DNA from: Pseudobdellovibrionaceae bacterium
GTDB lineage: Bacteria; Bdellovibrionota; Bdellovibrionia; Bdellovibrionales; UBA1609
Direction: 5' to 3'
Assembly (NCBI GenBank): GCA_023898385.1
Contig: CP060220.1
Coordinates: forward strand, 2,852,001-2,916,000
Length of the DNA: 64,000 nt
The notes beneath the pieces were generated by a model. It was not told the DNA's origin and searched no databases. It saw only the letters and a program-made list of their open reading frames with translations. How positions within the stretch are numbered: position 1 is the stretch's first letter; the number at the start of each line of letters is the position of its first letter. The position numbers and the translations under genes were made by a program. Below, one piece after another: positions 42,414-50,358 of this stretch.

Positions 42414-42902
42414 ATGTTTGGTTTTTTGCTGTTTATGTTTACTGTGGTGCCGGCTGTTGAACTTTATTTATTAATTCAAGTGGGGCAGGTGATTGGCGCC
42501 ATTGAAACCCTGGGTATCGTGTTGCTGACAGGCATCGTGGGTGCCTATATGGCTAAGGCACAGGGTTATTTAATTTTGGCTAGGATTCAAAGAGAACTGA
42601 GTCAAGGGCAATTGCCCGCAGCCAGCTTGTTGCACGGTTTGTTTTTGTTTGCTGGTGGAGTGTTGTTGGTTACGCCAGGGTTTATTACCGATCTGGCGGG
42701 ATTACTCATGGTGTTCCCTCTCACGCGCAGCTTATTTGTGATATTCTTGAAACGCTACCTGCAGGCGGCCATGCTGCGAGGAACATTGCGATTTTATTCT
42801 TTCCGTTCAGGCTCAACTCGAGTTAACGATGTGGACCAGCCAGAGACATACAGTCACGACGAGCTAGAAGTTATCGATGTCACCCCAAAGCACAAGAAAT
42901 AA
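42414..42902 (+). CDS. FxsA family membrane protein
   Basis: The 162-residue protein has about four membrane spans in its first 120 residues: MFGFLLFMFTVVPAVELYLL, TLGIVLLTGIVGAYMAKAQG and FLFAGGVLLVTPGFITDLAG. These match FxsA (suppressor of F-exclusion of phage T7 in E. coli), whose role in the cell is unclear. The hydrophilic tail ends in lysines. ATG 42414 lies two bases after the xthA stop, so the two genes are co-transcribed. Confidence 0.88.
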   Translation: MFGFLLFMFTVVPAVELYLLIQVGQVIGAIETLGIVLLTGIVGAYMAKAQGYLILARIQRELSQGQLPAASLLHGLFLFAGGVLLVTPGFITDLAGLLMVFPLTRSLFVIFLKRYLQAAMLRGTLRFYSFRSGSTRVNDVDQPETYSHDELEVIDVTPKHKK

Positions 42903-42914
42903 ACCAAAGTCAGA

Positions 42915-43874
42915 TCACTGGGGCCGAACAATCAGCAGACCTAGATAAGCCACATAACCCAATAGAAGTAGAGCGCCGCTCAATCGACTCAGGCGAAACC
43001 GCCCAATCCAAATCAAAGGAATCACACTCAAGGTGGCCACCGCCATCACAAAAGTATCCGTCGTAACAATTTGCGGGTTCATTTGAAATGGTTTGGCCGT
43101 TGCAGCCACGCCGGTTACGCCAAGTGTATTCACCATATTAGAGCCAATTACGTTGGCAATGGCCAAATCATTGCGGCCTCGGTAGGAGGCCACAACGGAA
43201 GTGGCAAGTTCGGGTAATCCCGTTCCCACGGAGATGATTGTGATACCGATGATTCTTTCTGAAAGCCCAAATAGATGCCCTAATTGGACTCCACCCTCTA
43301 GGGCCAATTGGGCTCCACCAAGGAGTCCAATAAAACCTATGGTGAGGTAGACCACATCAAACTTCCAATTTTTCAGTACGGAGAACTCTTCGTGAACCTC
43401 GTCGCTAGTGCTCTTCCGATCTTTCTTGGCCATCATCACTGAATAAAAAATAAATCCATTTAGACCAATAAGAAAAAGACTCCCTTCCCAGCGAGAAAAC
43501 ATATGGTCTTGGGCAAGGAGCAAAAACAAACTGGTGGCCACAACAAGCAGAGGTAAATCCATTCGAACAATGGTTCGTGCCACTGAAAGTGGGCTCAACA
43601 GGGCGGCTATTCCTAGAATAGCCAATATATTAAAAATATTTGAACCAACAACGTTACCAACTGCTATATCGGGATTGTTTTTTAATACCGCCATCACACT
43701 TGTCAAAAGTTCAGGAGCCGAGGTGCCCGCGGCGACTATCGTCAGGCCAATAACCATTGGACTGATGCGCAGTCGTGAGGCGGCACTGACAGCACCAGCG
43801 ACCAGGGCTTCGCCTCCGAAAACCAAAACTGCAAAGCCGGCTATGACAAGCCCAATAGCCATTAAGTAACTCAA
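42915..43874 (-). CDS. Calcium/sodium antiporter (CaCA family, YrbG-like)
   Basis: The 319-residue membrane protein has two inverted repeats with the ion-binding alpha motifs: VAAGTSAPELLTSVMAV with VGNVVGSNIFNILAILG in the first, and VGTGLPELATSVVAS with IANVIGSNMVNTLGVTG in the second. Ten hydrophobic segments can be counted. It should exchange calcium for sodium or protons across the inner membrane. Confidence 0.92.
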   Translation of the reverse strand: MSYLMAIGLVIAGFAVLVFGGEALVAGAVSAASRLRISPMVIGLTIVAAGTSAPELLTSVMAVLKNNPDIAVGNVVGSNIFNILAILGIAALLSPLSVARTIVRMDLPLLVVATSLFLLLAQDHMFSRWEGSLFLIGLNGFIFYSVMMAKKDRKSTSDEVHEEFSVLKNWKFDVVYLTIGFIGLLGGAQLALEGGVQLGHLFGLSERIIGITIISVGTGLPELATSVVASYRGRNDLAIANVIGSNMVNTLGVTGVAATAKPFQMNPQIVTTDTFVMAVATLSVIPLIWIGRFRLSRLSGALLLLGYVAYLGLLIVRPQ

Positions 43875-43974
43875 AACAATTGTCCTAACGCAAAATCCCT
43901 ATGATCAGAAAAATCGAAAGTGTACAATAAATGGGTCACAGGATTTAATCAACGTCTTCAATAAGGGGTCGTCG

Positions 43975-44448
43975 TTGTTCACAAAGTTAAGATATGGCGT
44001 GTTGGTTAGCGTTTTCATGCCCCAATTGGTTTTTGGGCTATGTGTGACCGCCAACAAGGCCTACCTTAGAAACGGGCCGGGCAAGTCATTTCAGAAAACG
44101 TGGACCGTGGGCAAATATACGCCTCTGCTGGAGGTGAACCGCAAGGGTGGTTGGATCGAGGTGCGTGACCAAGACGGTGAAACTCATTGGGTGTTTCGTA
44201 CTTTAGTATCAGATGGCGATTTGCGCTGTTTGAGTGTGAAGGGAGAGGTGGCTGCGCTTAGACAAGGGCCTGGCAAGGCTTACCCCTTTTCTGATCTACA
44301 GACGGTGGATAGATACACATCGTTTAAGATTATGGACATGGATGAAGATGGGAATTGGTACTATGTTGCCGATACATTTGGGCAAAAATTTTGGATTCAT
44401 CGCTCGTCAGTTTGGAGGCCCGTACGGACCACCAGCGTGAGTTTTTGA
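43975..44448 (+). CDS. Secreted protein with two bacterial SH3 domains
   Basis: The 157-residue protein has a short signal peptide (VLVSVFMPQLVFGLC). Two SH3b-like repeats follow: KAYLRNGPGKSFQKTW with WIEVRDQDGETHWVFRTLV, and AALRQGPGKAYPFSDL with WYYVADTFGQKFWIHRSSVW. Such domains bind cell-wall or protein ligands in the periplasm. The start appears to be TTG 43975, with AAGGGG upstream. Confidence 0.8.
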   Translation: MFTKLRYGVLVSVFMPQLVFGLCVTANKAYLRNGPGKSFQKTWTVGKYTPLLEVNRKGGWIEVRDQDGETHWVFRTLVSDGDLRCLSVKGEVAALRQGPGKAYPFSDLQTVDRYTSFKIMDMDEDGNWYYVADTFGQKFWIHRSSVWRPVRTTSVSF

Positions 44449-44703
44449 TGTCCGTTATTGTTTGTTTCACATTGAAACAGCGTAAAACAAAATGTTTTGT
44501 TCCGTAAGAAATTGCATTTAAGATCTAATATTGTCCGGACAGACGCTGCGCGCAAGATGCTGAACGGGTTGTTCCTAAAGGGTTGTAAGAGATTTAAGAA
44601 TATTTCATATTTTTTGTTGCAAACTTATGGGCATTTATGTGTAAATAGTTCAGTTCCAATTTGGAACTATTTCATGCCACGACCTAGCAAGGGGGAAGCT
44701 ATC
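44449..44703 (+). promoter_or_regulatory. Intergenic region with three short inverted repeats before the DksA-like gene
   Basis: Three dyads are visible: TGTTTCA/TGAAACA (44463-44479, 3-nt loop), ACAAAA/TTTTGT (44487-44500) and AGTTCCA/TGGAACT (44652-44668, 3-nt loop). The first two lie just after the SH3 gene and may form part of its 3' end. The last sits 36 bases before the DksA-like start and could be an operator. A good ribosome site (AAGGGGGAAG) precedes ATG 44704. No further gene is seen. Confidence 0.4.
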
Positions 44704-45078
44704 ATGGCGGAAATCACGAGAGAGCTCGTTGAGCAGTGTAAGCAAAATTTATTAGAGACGAAGGCCGAAATACTTAACCGGTTTCAAAGCGCTCGTCAGG
44801 ATCTTCATGCGTCAGATGACAGCAAAGGCGGGGACGAAGGTGATCAGACCATGCGAGCTCTTGCTGAGAGTGAGTTTTTGAGCATGAACGAACGACTTCG
44901 AAAGCAGTTGGTCGAAATTGAAAGTGCTTTGGCCCGCATTCATAGTGGGACCTACGGAATTTGTGAAGAGACTGAAGAGCCCATAGAGGCCGAACGTCTT
45001 TTGGCGATTCCTTGGACTCGTCTCAGTATTGAAGGTGCTGAAATTAGAGAGAGCATAGGGAAACGCTACGCTCGCTAG
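44704..45078 (+). CDS. DksA/TraR-family protein without an intact zinc site
   Basis: DksA-type proteins enter the RNA polymerase secondary channel and change initiation with ppGpp. This 124-residue protein has the coiled-coil part (ETKAEILNRFQSARQDLHAS, then FLSMNERLRKQLVEIESALARI) and the C-terminal globular part (YGICEETEEPIEAERLLAIP). The zinc finger spacing is kept, but only Cys87 remains; the other three positions are Thr90, Ser108 and Gly111. The tip DD motif may be at DASDDSKGGDEGD-like acidic residues (HASDDSKGGDEG). The start is set by AAGGGGGAAG ahead of ATG 44704; the frame stays open upstream without a ribosome site. Confidence 0.85.
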   Translation: MAEITRELVEQCKQNLLETKAEILNRFQSARQDLHASDDSKGGDEGDQTMRALAESEFLSMNERLRKQLVEIESALARIHSGTYGICEETEEPIEAERLLAIPWTRLSIEGAEIRESIGKRYAR

Positions 45079-45088
45079 GCCAATGCGG

Positions 45089-45517
45089 CTAGTAGAGAGC
45101 TTCGGCTTTTTCTTGCTCTTTCATAATGGACTCAATTTCATTGGCCGAATATTTTCGGCCTTTTCCTATTCCAGGGCAAAAACTAGCGACATCTTTGTTC
45201 CATGCTTTGGCAGACATGTTTTCAGGCCAAAACGGCCAGGTTCGACATTGGACCGGGCGACCATGGTATATTTCACAGCGAGCGCCGTTGAGAAACATAC
45301 AGTCTTTTTGTTTGTCACTGGATTTTAGGTGATAGTACCCGTCTGTTTTTTCACAGTACTGGCGGGTGAATGTGGAAGTGGGTAAGTTCAACTCTTTAGC
45401 CATTCGTCGACGATCAGACAAAGTCAAATACACATAACCATAAGCCCCACGAGAGGCACAGCACTTGCCGGATCCTTGGCATTCAAATCTCACACCCTCT
45501 TTGTACCATTTATCCAT
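45089..45517 (-). CDS. YkgJ-family cysteine-cluster protein
   Basis: The 142-residue protein has the YkgJ pattern of metal-binding cysteines: FECQGSGKCCASRGAY at the N terminus, then DCMFLNGARCEIYHGRPVQC and RTWPFWP. Family members probably bind zinc or an iron-sulfur cluster; the role is not established. It overlaps the agmatinase gene by 8 bases and is the last gene of the minus-strand run from leuS. Confidence 0.88.
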   Translation of the reverse strand: MDKWYKEGVRFECQGSGKCCASRGAYGYVYLTLSDRRRMAKELNLPTSTFTRQYCEKTDGYYHLKSSDKQKDCMFLNGARCEIYHGRPVQCRTWPFWPENMSAKAWNKDVASFCPGIGKGRKYSANEIESIMKEQEKAEALY

Positions 45518-46478
45518 GGCTAATCACCGACCATCCACACATTTTCTGCAAGAGCCTGGCTCCAACATTGCCATCCCATTGACTCTCGCCTTGAGGAGCC
45601 ACCTCTACCAAGTCAAAGCCAATAACTGTGCGACCGCTTTCACCTAACACACTTAACAAATGAACCGCCTGATCAAAACTCAAGCCACCCGGTACCGGAG
45701 TTCCAGTGCCAGGGCAAAATTCAGGAGACAGCCCATCAATATCAAAAGAAATATAAACTTGTTGAGGCAATTGGTTGACGATTTCTCGGCACAGCGATGT
45801 CCAATTCTCGCCGTCAAACATTTGTTTTTTTAAATCACGATCCAAATATTCCACAACGGCGCTATTGGAGGCTGCATAGTCAGCTTCTTCTTCGCAGTAG
45901 TCACGAATGCCCACTTGAACTAATTTTTGCGGTGGCTTTTCAAGTTCCATCACATTTCTCATAATCGATGCGTGGGAATAGGTGAGCCCTTGATAGGCCT
46001 TTCGCAAATCCATATGGGCGTCAAAATGCAAAACGCCAAATTGGCCCTCGTAATGCTCGGAGAGGGATTTGATAATTCCGAGACTGACAGAGTGGTCGCC
46101 GCCAACCACTGCGGGGATCTTTTTTTGAAGAAGGAGGTTTTTTGTTTCGCTATAAACCCAGTCCACCATTTTCTGGCAGGCTTGATTGATTTCGGTGGTC
46201 TGTTTTTCAGTTAAATTCTCAGTAGAGTCTGGTTTCACTGAACGGCCAAGGTCCACAATTTCAGATTTAACGGGCAGCCAATGATATCCCTGTTTGTAGG
46301 CATCTTTCACATCGTCATCAAAAAGGTCTAACTGTGGGCTTGCATCAAATATGGCCTCAGGTCCAAGCGCAGTGCCGCCGCCATAAGATGTGGTGACTTC
46401 CCAAGGCACGGGTAGAAGCGCCACCCGCGAGCTGTTTAAATCAGTGAAGACTCCCAAAAATCCGAGGTTTTGGCTCAT
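45510..46478 (-). CDS. speB: Agmatinase (ureohydrolase family)
   Basis: The 322-residue protein has all binuclear manganese motifs of ureohydrolases: GGDHSVSLG, HFDAHMDLR, YSHASIM and SFDIDGLSPEFCPGTGTP. Agmatinase splits agmatine to putrescine and urea. The nearby arginine decarboxylase gene (48415-50316) on the same strand makes agmatine and supports this choice over arginase or formiminoglutamase. Its ATG shares a base with the yqaA stop (TAATG). Confidence 0.88.
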   Translation of the reverse strand: MSQNLGFLGVFTDLNSSRVALLPVPWEVTTSYGGGTALGPEAIFDASPQLDLFDDDVKDAYKQGYHWLPVKSEIVDLGRSVKPDSTENLTEKQTTEINQACQKMVDWVYSETKNLLLQKKIPAVVGGDHSVSLGIIKSLSEHYEGQFGVLHFDAHMDLRKAYQGLTYSHASIMRNVMELEKPPQKLVQVGIRDYCEEEADYAASNSAVVEYLDRDLKKQMFDGENWTSLCREIVNQLPQQVYISFDIDGLSPEFCPGTGTPVPGGLSFDQAVHLLSVLGESGRTVIGFDLVEVAPQGESQWDGNVGARLLQKMCGWSVISHG

Positions 46479-47116
46479 TAAGGTACCGCCTTGTAAGCAA
46501 TGAATGCCAAGATGATCACAACTGCAACGGCTATCGTGATTTTTTCAAAGTGTTTCTCTAGGCCGTCTCGTATGGACGTGCCAAATTTGTAAAGTAAAGT
46601 GGCGATCAACATAAAACGCATGCCACGGCCAAGTATTGATCCAAAAATAAAAGCCATCAGATCCAAATGGGCAACACCGGCAGCAAGAGTGAATACTTTA
46701 AATGGAATGGGTGTGAAGCCGGCTAAAAAAATCGCCAAAAAAGCATTGCTGTTAAATTCATTGATTACAAATTGGAATTTTTCTTGATTGAAAACATAGG
46801 TATAAAATATTTCTTGGGCGTTCTCCCAGAACATAAACCCCACCGCATACCCCAAAAGGGCACCGATCACAGAAAAGGTTGTGCTCATTGCCCCAAACCA
46901 CAAGGCCTTTTTGGGCTTCGCGGCACCCATGGCCACAAGCAGGGGATCCACGGGAATGGGAAAAAAGATAGACTCAATAAATGCGATAAAAGCTAGGGCG
47001 AATGAGCCTTTCGGATGCTCGGCCCAACCCATGACCCAGTGGTAAAGTTGTTTAAACCACTGAAGAATCTTAAATCGGCTTAAAGAGGAATTCTTCACAT
47101 CAATACTCTTGTTCAT
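46478..47116 (-). CDS. YqaA-type DedA/SNARE-associated membrane protein
   Basis: The 212-residue membrane protein has the VTT/DedA core: FIAFIESIFFPIPVDPLLVA, the glycine-rich IGALLGYAVGFMFW and LAGFTPIPFKVFTLAAGV, the re-entrant loop with Pro. DedA proteins are linked to lipid flipping and envelope homeostasis. ATGA overlap joins it to the antiporter upstream. Confidence 0.88.
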   Translation of the reverse strand: MNKSIDVKNSSLSRFKILQWFKQLYHWVMGWAEHPKGSFALAFIAFIESIFFPIPVDPLLVAMGAAKPKKALWFGAMSTTFSVIGALLGYAVGFMFWENAQEIFYTYVFNQEKFQFVINEFNSNAFLAIFLAGFTPIPFKVFTLAAGVAHLDLMAFIFGSILGRGMRFMLIATLLYKFGTSIRDGLEKHFEKITIAVAVVIILAFIAYKAVP

Positions 47117-48372
47117 GCTGTAACCTCGAGGTCTTTTTCAGTAGCCGATTCAGGATATAATCCAAACATACTCCCCATTCGATTTCGAAAAGCGACATTT
47201 TCGCTGAGGCTCACAAGAATGGCCGTAATCAAAATGGTCAGTGGAATTACCGCAAAAATAATGTCTTGTAGCCACTGGCCATTCGGAACGTAAAATTTTG
47301 GCTGCAGTGGTAAGGTAGCAAGCACAGCGCAGGCAAGGCCTCGGGGACCCATAGCCGTAACGACCATGGCGTCCAAACGAGAGAGGTGGTTTTTTCCAAA
47401 AAGGATTCGCAACGTCACATAACGGAGGGCAAAAAGCACTAAAGTCACTACGATTGCAATTCCCACGGTGGAAAAGTTCGAGAATTTCACAAGCGTTCCA
47501 AGATACAGAAAGAAAAATGTCCGCAGCAAAAAGGTGATTTCAGACAATAAGGTTTGCTCCTGGTAGGACACGGGCTTTTTCGACATCATGTCCTTCATCC
47601 ATTCTGGGAGCAGTTGCAAATTGGCGAGGGTAAAGCCAAGCACTAAGACGCCGATAGCGCCATTGTGGCCACTGGCTTCAATAAGTCCATATGTCAAAAG
47701 AGCAAAGGCTTCACCAGCAAATGCTTTTGGAATCCATTCTGAAAAACGTTTTTTTACAAACGACCACAAAAGGCCAAATCCCAGACCCATAAGGCCCGCC
47801 AATACAGTTTTAGGGCCAATTCCAACGATCAATTGCTGTACGCTAAATTGATTTTTAACAATGGACTCCAAGATGACCAAAAAAGTCACAATTGTGAGCA
47901 CATCAGTAAACGCTGACTCTAAAGAAAGAACAGTTTTAGTGCGATCATTGATGGAAAGGGGTTTGACCATGGGGATAACTATTGCCGATGATGTACTGCC
48001 AAGGCCGATCCCTAATAAAAGGCAAAGTCGCCACGATTCAAACGATAGAGCTTTGGCAATCAATGTCACCGTACCCACCACCAATAAAAAACCCAATACA
48101 GACAGACCCGCGGCAGGCAAACTCGACGACTTTAAATCGTCAGTACTTAAATGCAGTCCGCCTTCATACAAAATAACAATGAGAGCCACTGTTGCTAACA
48201 CGGCACCGACTTCGCCAAGGTCTGCCGGAGTTACAAATCCCAATACCGGACCGATCACAAACCCCAGCCCTACAAGCAGAAGTAGGTCTGGAATTTTTGT
48301 TTTGATAAAAAACCAATTGAGCACGTGGCCAAGAAAGAACAATGCGGCAAGACTTATTATGACGTGGGCCAT
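47113..48372 (-). CDS. Cation:proton antiporter (CPA2/KefB type without RCK domain)
   Basis: The 419-residue protein is a 12-13 span transporter: GFVIGPVLGFVTPADLGEVG, ILYEGGLHLSTDDL, LLLGIGLGSTSSAIVIPMVK and SAFTDVLTIVTFLVIL (Asp of the ion site). It lacks the cytoplasmic TrkA-N domain of KefB/KefC, which is about 200 residues longer. It should exchange sodium or potassium for protons. It lies 42 bases after speA. Confidence 0.87.
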   Translation of the reverse strand: MAHVIISLAALFFLGHVLNWFFIKTKIPDLLLLVGLGFVIGPVLGFVTPADLGEVGAVLATVALIVILYEGGLHLSTDDLKSSSLPAAGLSVLGFLLVVGTVTLIAKALSFESWRLCLLLGIGLGSTSSAIVIPMVKPLSINDRTKTVLSLESAFTDVLTIVTFLVILESIVKNQFSVQQLIVGIGPKTVLAGLMGLGFGLLWSFVKKRFSEWIPKAFAGEAFALLTYGLIEASGHNGAIGVLVLGFTLANLQLLPEWMKDMMSKKPVSYQEQTLLSEITFLLRTFFFLYLGTLVKFSNFSTVGIAIVVTLVLFALRYVTLRILFGKNHLSRLDAMVVTAMGPRGLACAVLATLPLQPKFYVPNGQWLQDIIFAVIPLTILITAILVSLSENVAFRNRMGSMFGLYPESATEKDLEVTA

Positions 48373-48414
48373 AGGGCCTCCTGTAAGTATCGGCTTTTTC
48401 GGCAGGTCAGACCA

Positions 48415-50316
48415 CTACTCTGGATCTTCCAGGTAGGTGTATCCCAAAAGTCCCTGTTCGTAGTGATTCATTAAAAGTCGAGCCTCTGGGCGGGTCAAGC
48501 GCTGTTCGAGAATCCCTTTTTCGCTGGCCTGTCGAATACGCTCAATAAGATCTGGCCAATGATACTCAACATAACTTAGGACTTCCGAGACGGTGTCGCC
48601 GCGCACGACGTGATCGACCTGATACCCAGCTTCAGATAAACCAATATGAACGGCATCCGTGTCTCCAAACAGATTGTGCAGATCGCCCAATGTCTCTTGG
48701 TAGGCTCCCGTTAAGAACACCCCGAGGTAGTAGGGCTCATCTTCTTTTAAATCATGCACTTCAAGATAGGTCTGTGGAGTTTCAGGGGTTTCGCTATCAA
48801 TAAATTGGTCCAGTTTGCCGTCAGAGTCGCAAGTTAGATCGGCAATGGTGGCCCGCCGCCCAGGTTTTTCTCCCAATCTATGGATGGGCATGACGGGAAA
48901 AAGCTGGCCCACGGCCCATGCGTCAGGAAGCGATTGAAAAACTGAAAAGTTACAGAAGTAGGTGTCTGTCAGCTCTCCTTGGCACGCCCAATAGATGTCC
49001 AAATACTCCTCAATCCCCTCAGCTAATCGGGCCATTTTTGTGCAACTGGCCCAATACAGGTCGTCCGCTTTGGCTCGTTGTTGCAAACTCAATCCACCGT
49101 ACGTGAACCGCTGATTGGTCTCGAGTTTTTTTTCTACAAGATCGTTGTAGTACTCGTTGATGTTTTCTGTTTTTAAATTGTTGTACATATAAAACAGTTC
49201 TCTAACGAGACTGCTGTCTTCTGGCTCCGGGCTAAAATTAGGAGTGGACACCGTGACTTCATTTACCCCCAGGACGTTAAAAACCAACACAGATGAATGG
49301 GCGACCAGTGCGCGTCCCGATTCAGAAATGATATTGGGGTGGGGCACTTTTCTTTCTTCACAGATAGATTGAATGATCGAAACAATGTCGTTGGCATATT
49401 CTTGTTCGTCGTAGTTGGTGGAGCTTTCACTGTGCCCGGACCCATCGTAGTCCACACCCAGTCCGCCACCCACATCAATGATCGATGGATGTGCCCCTAA
49501 AGCATGAAGCTCTGTGAACAAGCGGGCAGCCTCTTTTGCCGAGGATTTGATCGATTGAATAGAGGGGATTTGTGATCCAATGTGAAAATGCAGAAGCTTG
49601 AGGGCATCAATTAAACCTTCATTTTTTAAGGTCTCGATGCCTTTGACCATTTCAGAGGGGGTCAGGCCAAATTTAGAACGAGCGCCACTTGATTCCATCC
49701 ATTTGCCGGCGCCTTGAGAGTTGAGTTTGGTTCGAAATCCTATTTGGGGTTTAATTCCAAACTTTTTTGACGCCTCGATAATTAAACCCAGCTCGGCCAT
49801 GCGGTCGACCACGATGATCGTGTTTCGCCCCAGCTTTTGTGACAATAAGGCGGTTTCAATGTACTCCACATCCTTAAAACCATTACACACGATGTAGGCT
49901 TCCGGGGCCACTTTAAACGCCAGTGCCACAAGCAACTCGGGCTTACTCCCACACTCGAGTCCCAAATTGTGTTCGAAACCGTATTCAACGAGTTCTTCAA
50001 GGAGATGTTGTTGTTGGTTCACTTTAATGGGGTACACCCCAGCATAGGAGCCCTGGTATTCATATTCTTTGATGGCGTTGTTAAAACAATTAGCGAGTAG
50101 CTCGACACGTTTTTTTACGATATCCGAAAATCGCAAAAGAATGGGTGGTCTAATGCCTCGTTCCCGCAAATCACCGATGAGCTGGTACAGGTCTAACTTT
50201 GGCGAGTCTTTCCCTAGGCCAACTTGCACATTGCCGTCAGCATTTATAGAAAAATAGTCTTCACCCCAGGTTTCAATACCGTAAAGAGTAGAACTTTCTT
50301 CAGGAGACCAGCTCAT
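48415..50316 (-). CDS. speA: Biosynthetic arginine decarboxylase
   Basis: SpeA converts arginine to agmatine, the first step of putrescine synthesis by the agmatine route. The 633-residue protein of the alanine-racemase fold has the PLP lysine in GVYPIKVNQQQHLLEEL, the phosphate-binding DVGGGLGVDYDGS and HFHIGSQIPS. The length is close to E. coli SpeA (658). It lies between leuS and the antiporter with gaps of 42 bases on both sides. Confidence 0.95.
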   Translation of the reverse strand: MSWSPEESSTLYGIETWGEDYFSINADGNVQVGLGKDSPKLDLYQLIGDLRERGIRPPILLRFSDIVKKRVELLANCFNNAIKEYEYQGSYAGVYPIKVNQQQHLLEELVEYGFEHNLGLECGSKPELLVALAFKVAPEAYIVCNGFKDVEYIETALLSQKLGRNTIIVVDRMAELGLIIEASKKFGIKPQIGFRTKLNSQGAGKWMESSGARSKFGLTPSEMVKGIETLKNEGLIDALKLLHFHIGSQIPSIQSIKSSAKEAARLFTELHALGAHPSIIDVGGGLGVDYDGSGHSESSTNYDEQEYANDIVSIIQSICEERKVPHPNIISESGRALVAHSSVLVFNVLGVNEVTVSTPNFSPEPEDSSLVRELFYMYNNLKTENINEYYNDLVEKKLETNQRFTYGGLSLQQRAKADDLYWASCTKMARLAEGIEEYLDIYWACQGELTDTYFCNFSVFQSLPDAWAVGQLFPVMPIHRLGEKPGRRATIADLTCDSDGKLDQFIDSETPETPQTYLEVHDLKEDEPYYLGVFLTGAYQETLGDLHNLFGDTDAVHIGLSEAGYQVDHVVRGDTVSEVLSYVEYHWPDLIERIRQASEKGILEQRLTRPEARLLMNHYEQGLLGYTYLEDPE

Positions 50317-50358
50317 AGTTTATTTGTCCTTTCGTCGTCCACTTTTGGCTCGAAAATG

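Noticed and set aside
47861..48436. 191-codon open frame on the plus strand
   Set aside because: It is antisense to the clearly conserved cation antiporter, rich in Pro, Thr, Arg and Asn, and has no recognisable motif.
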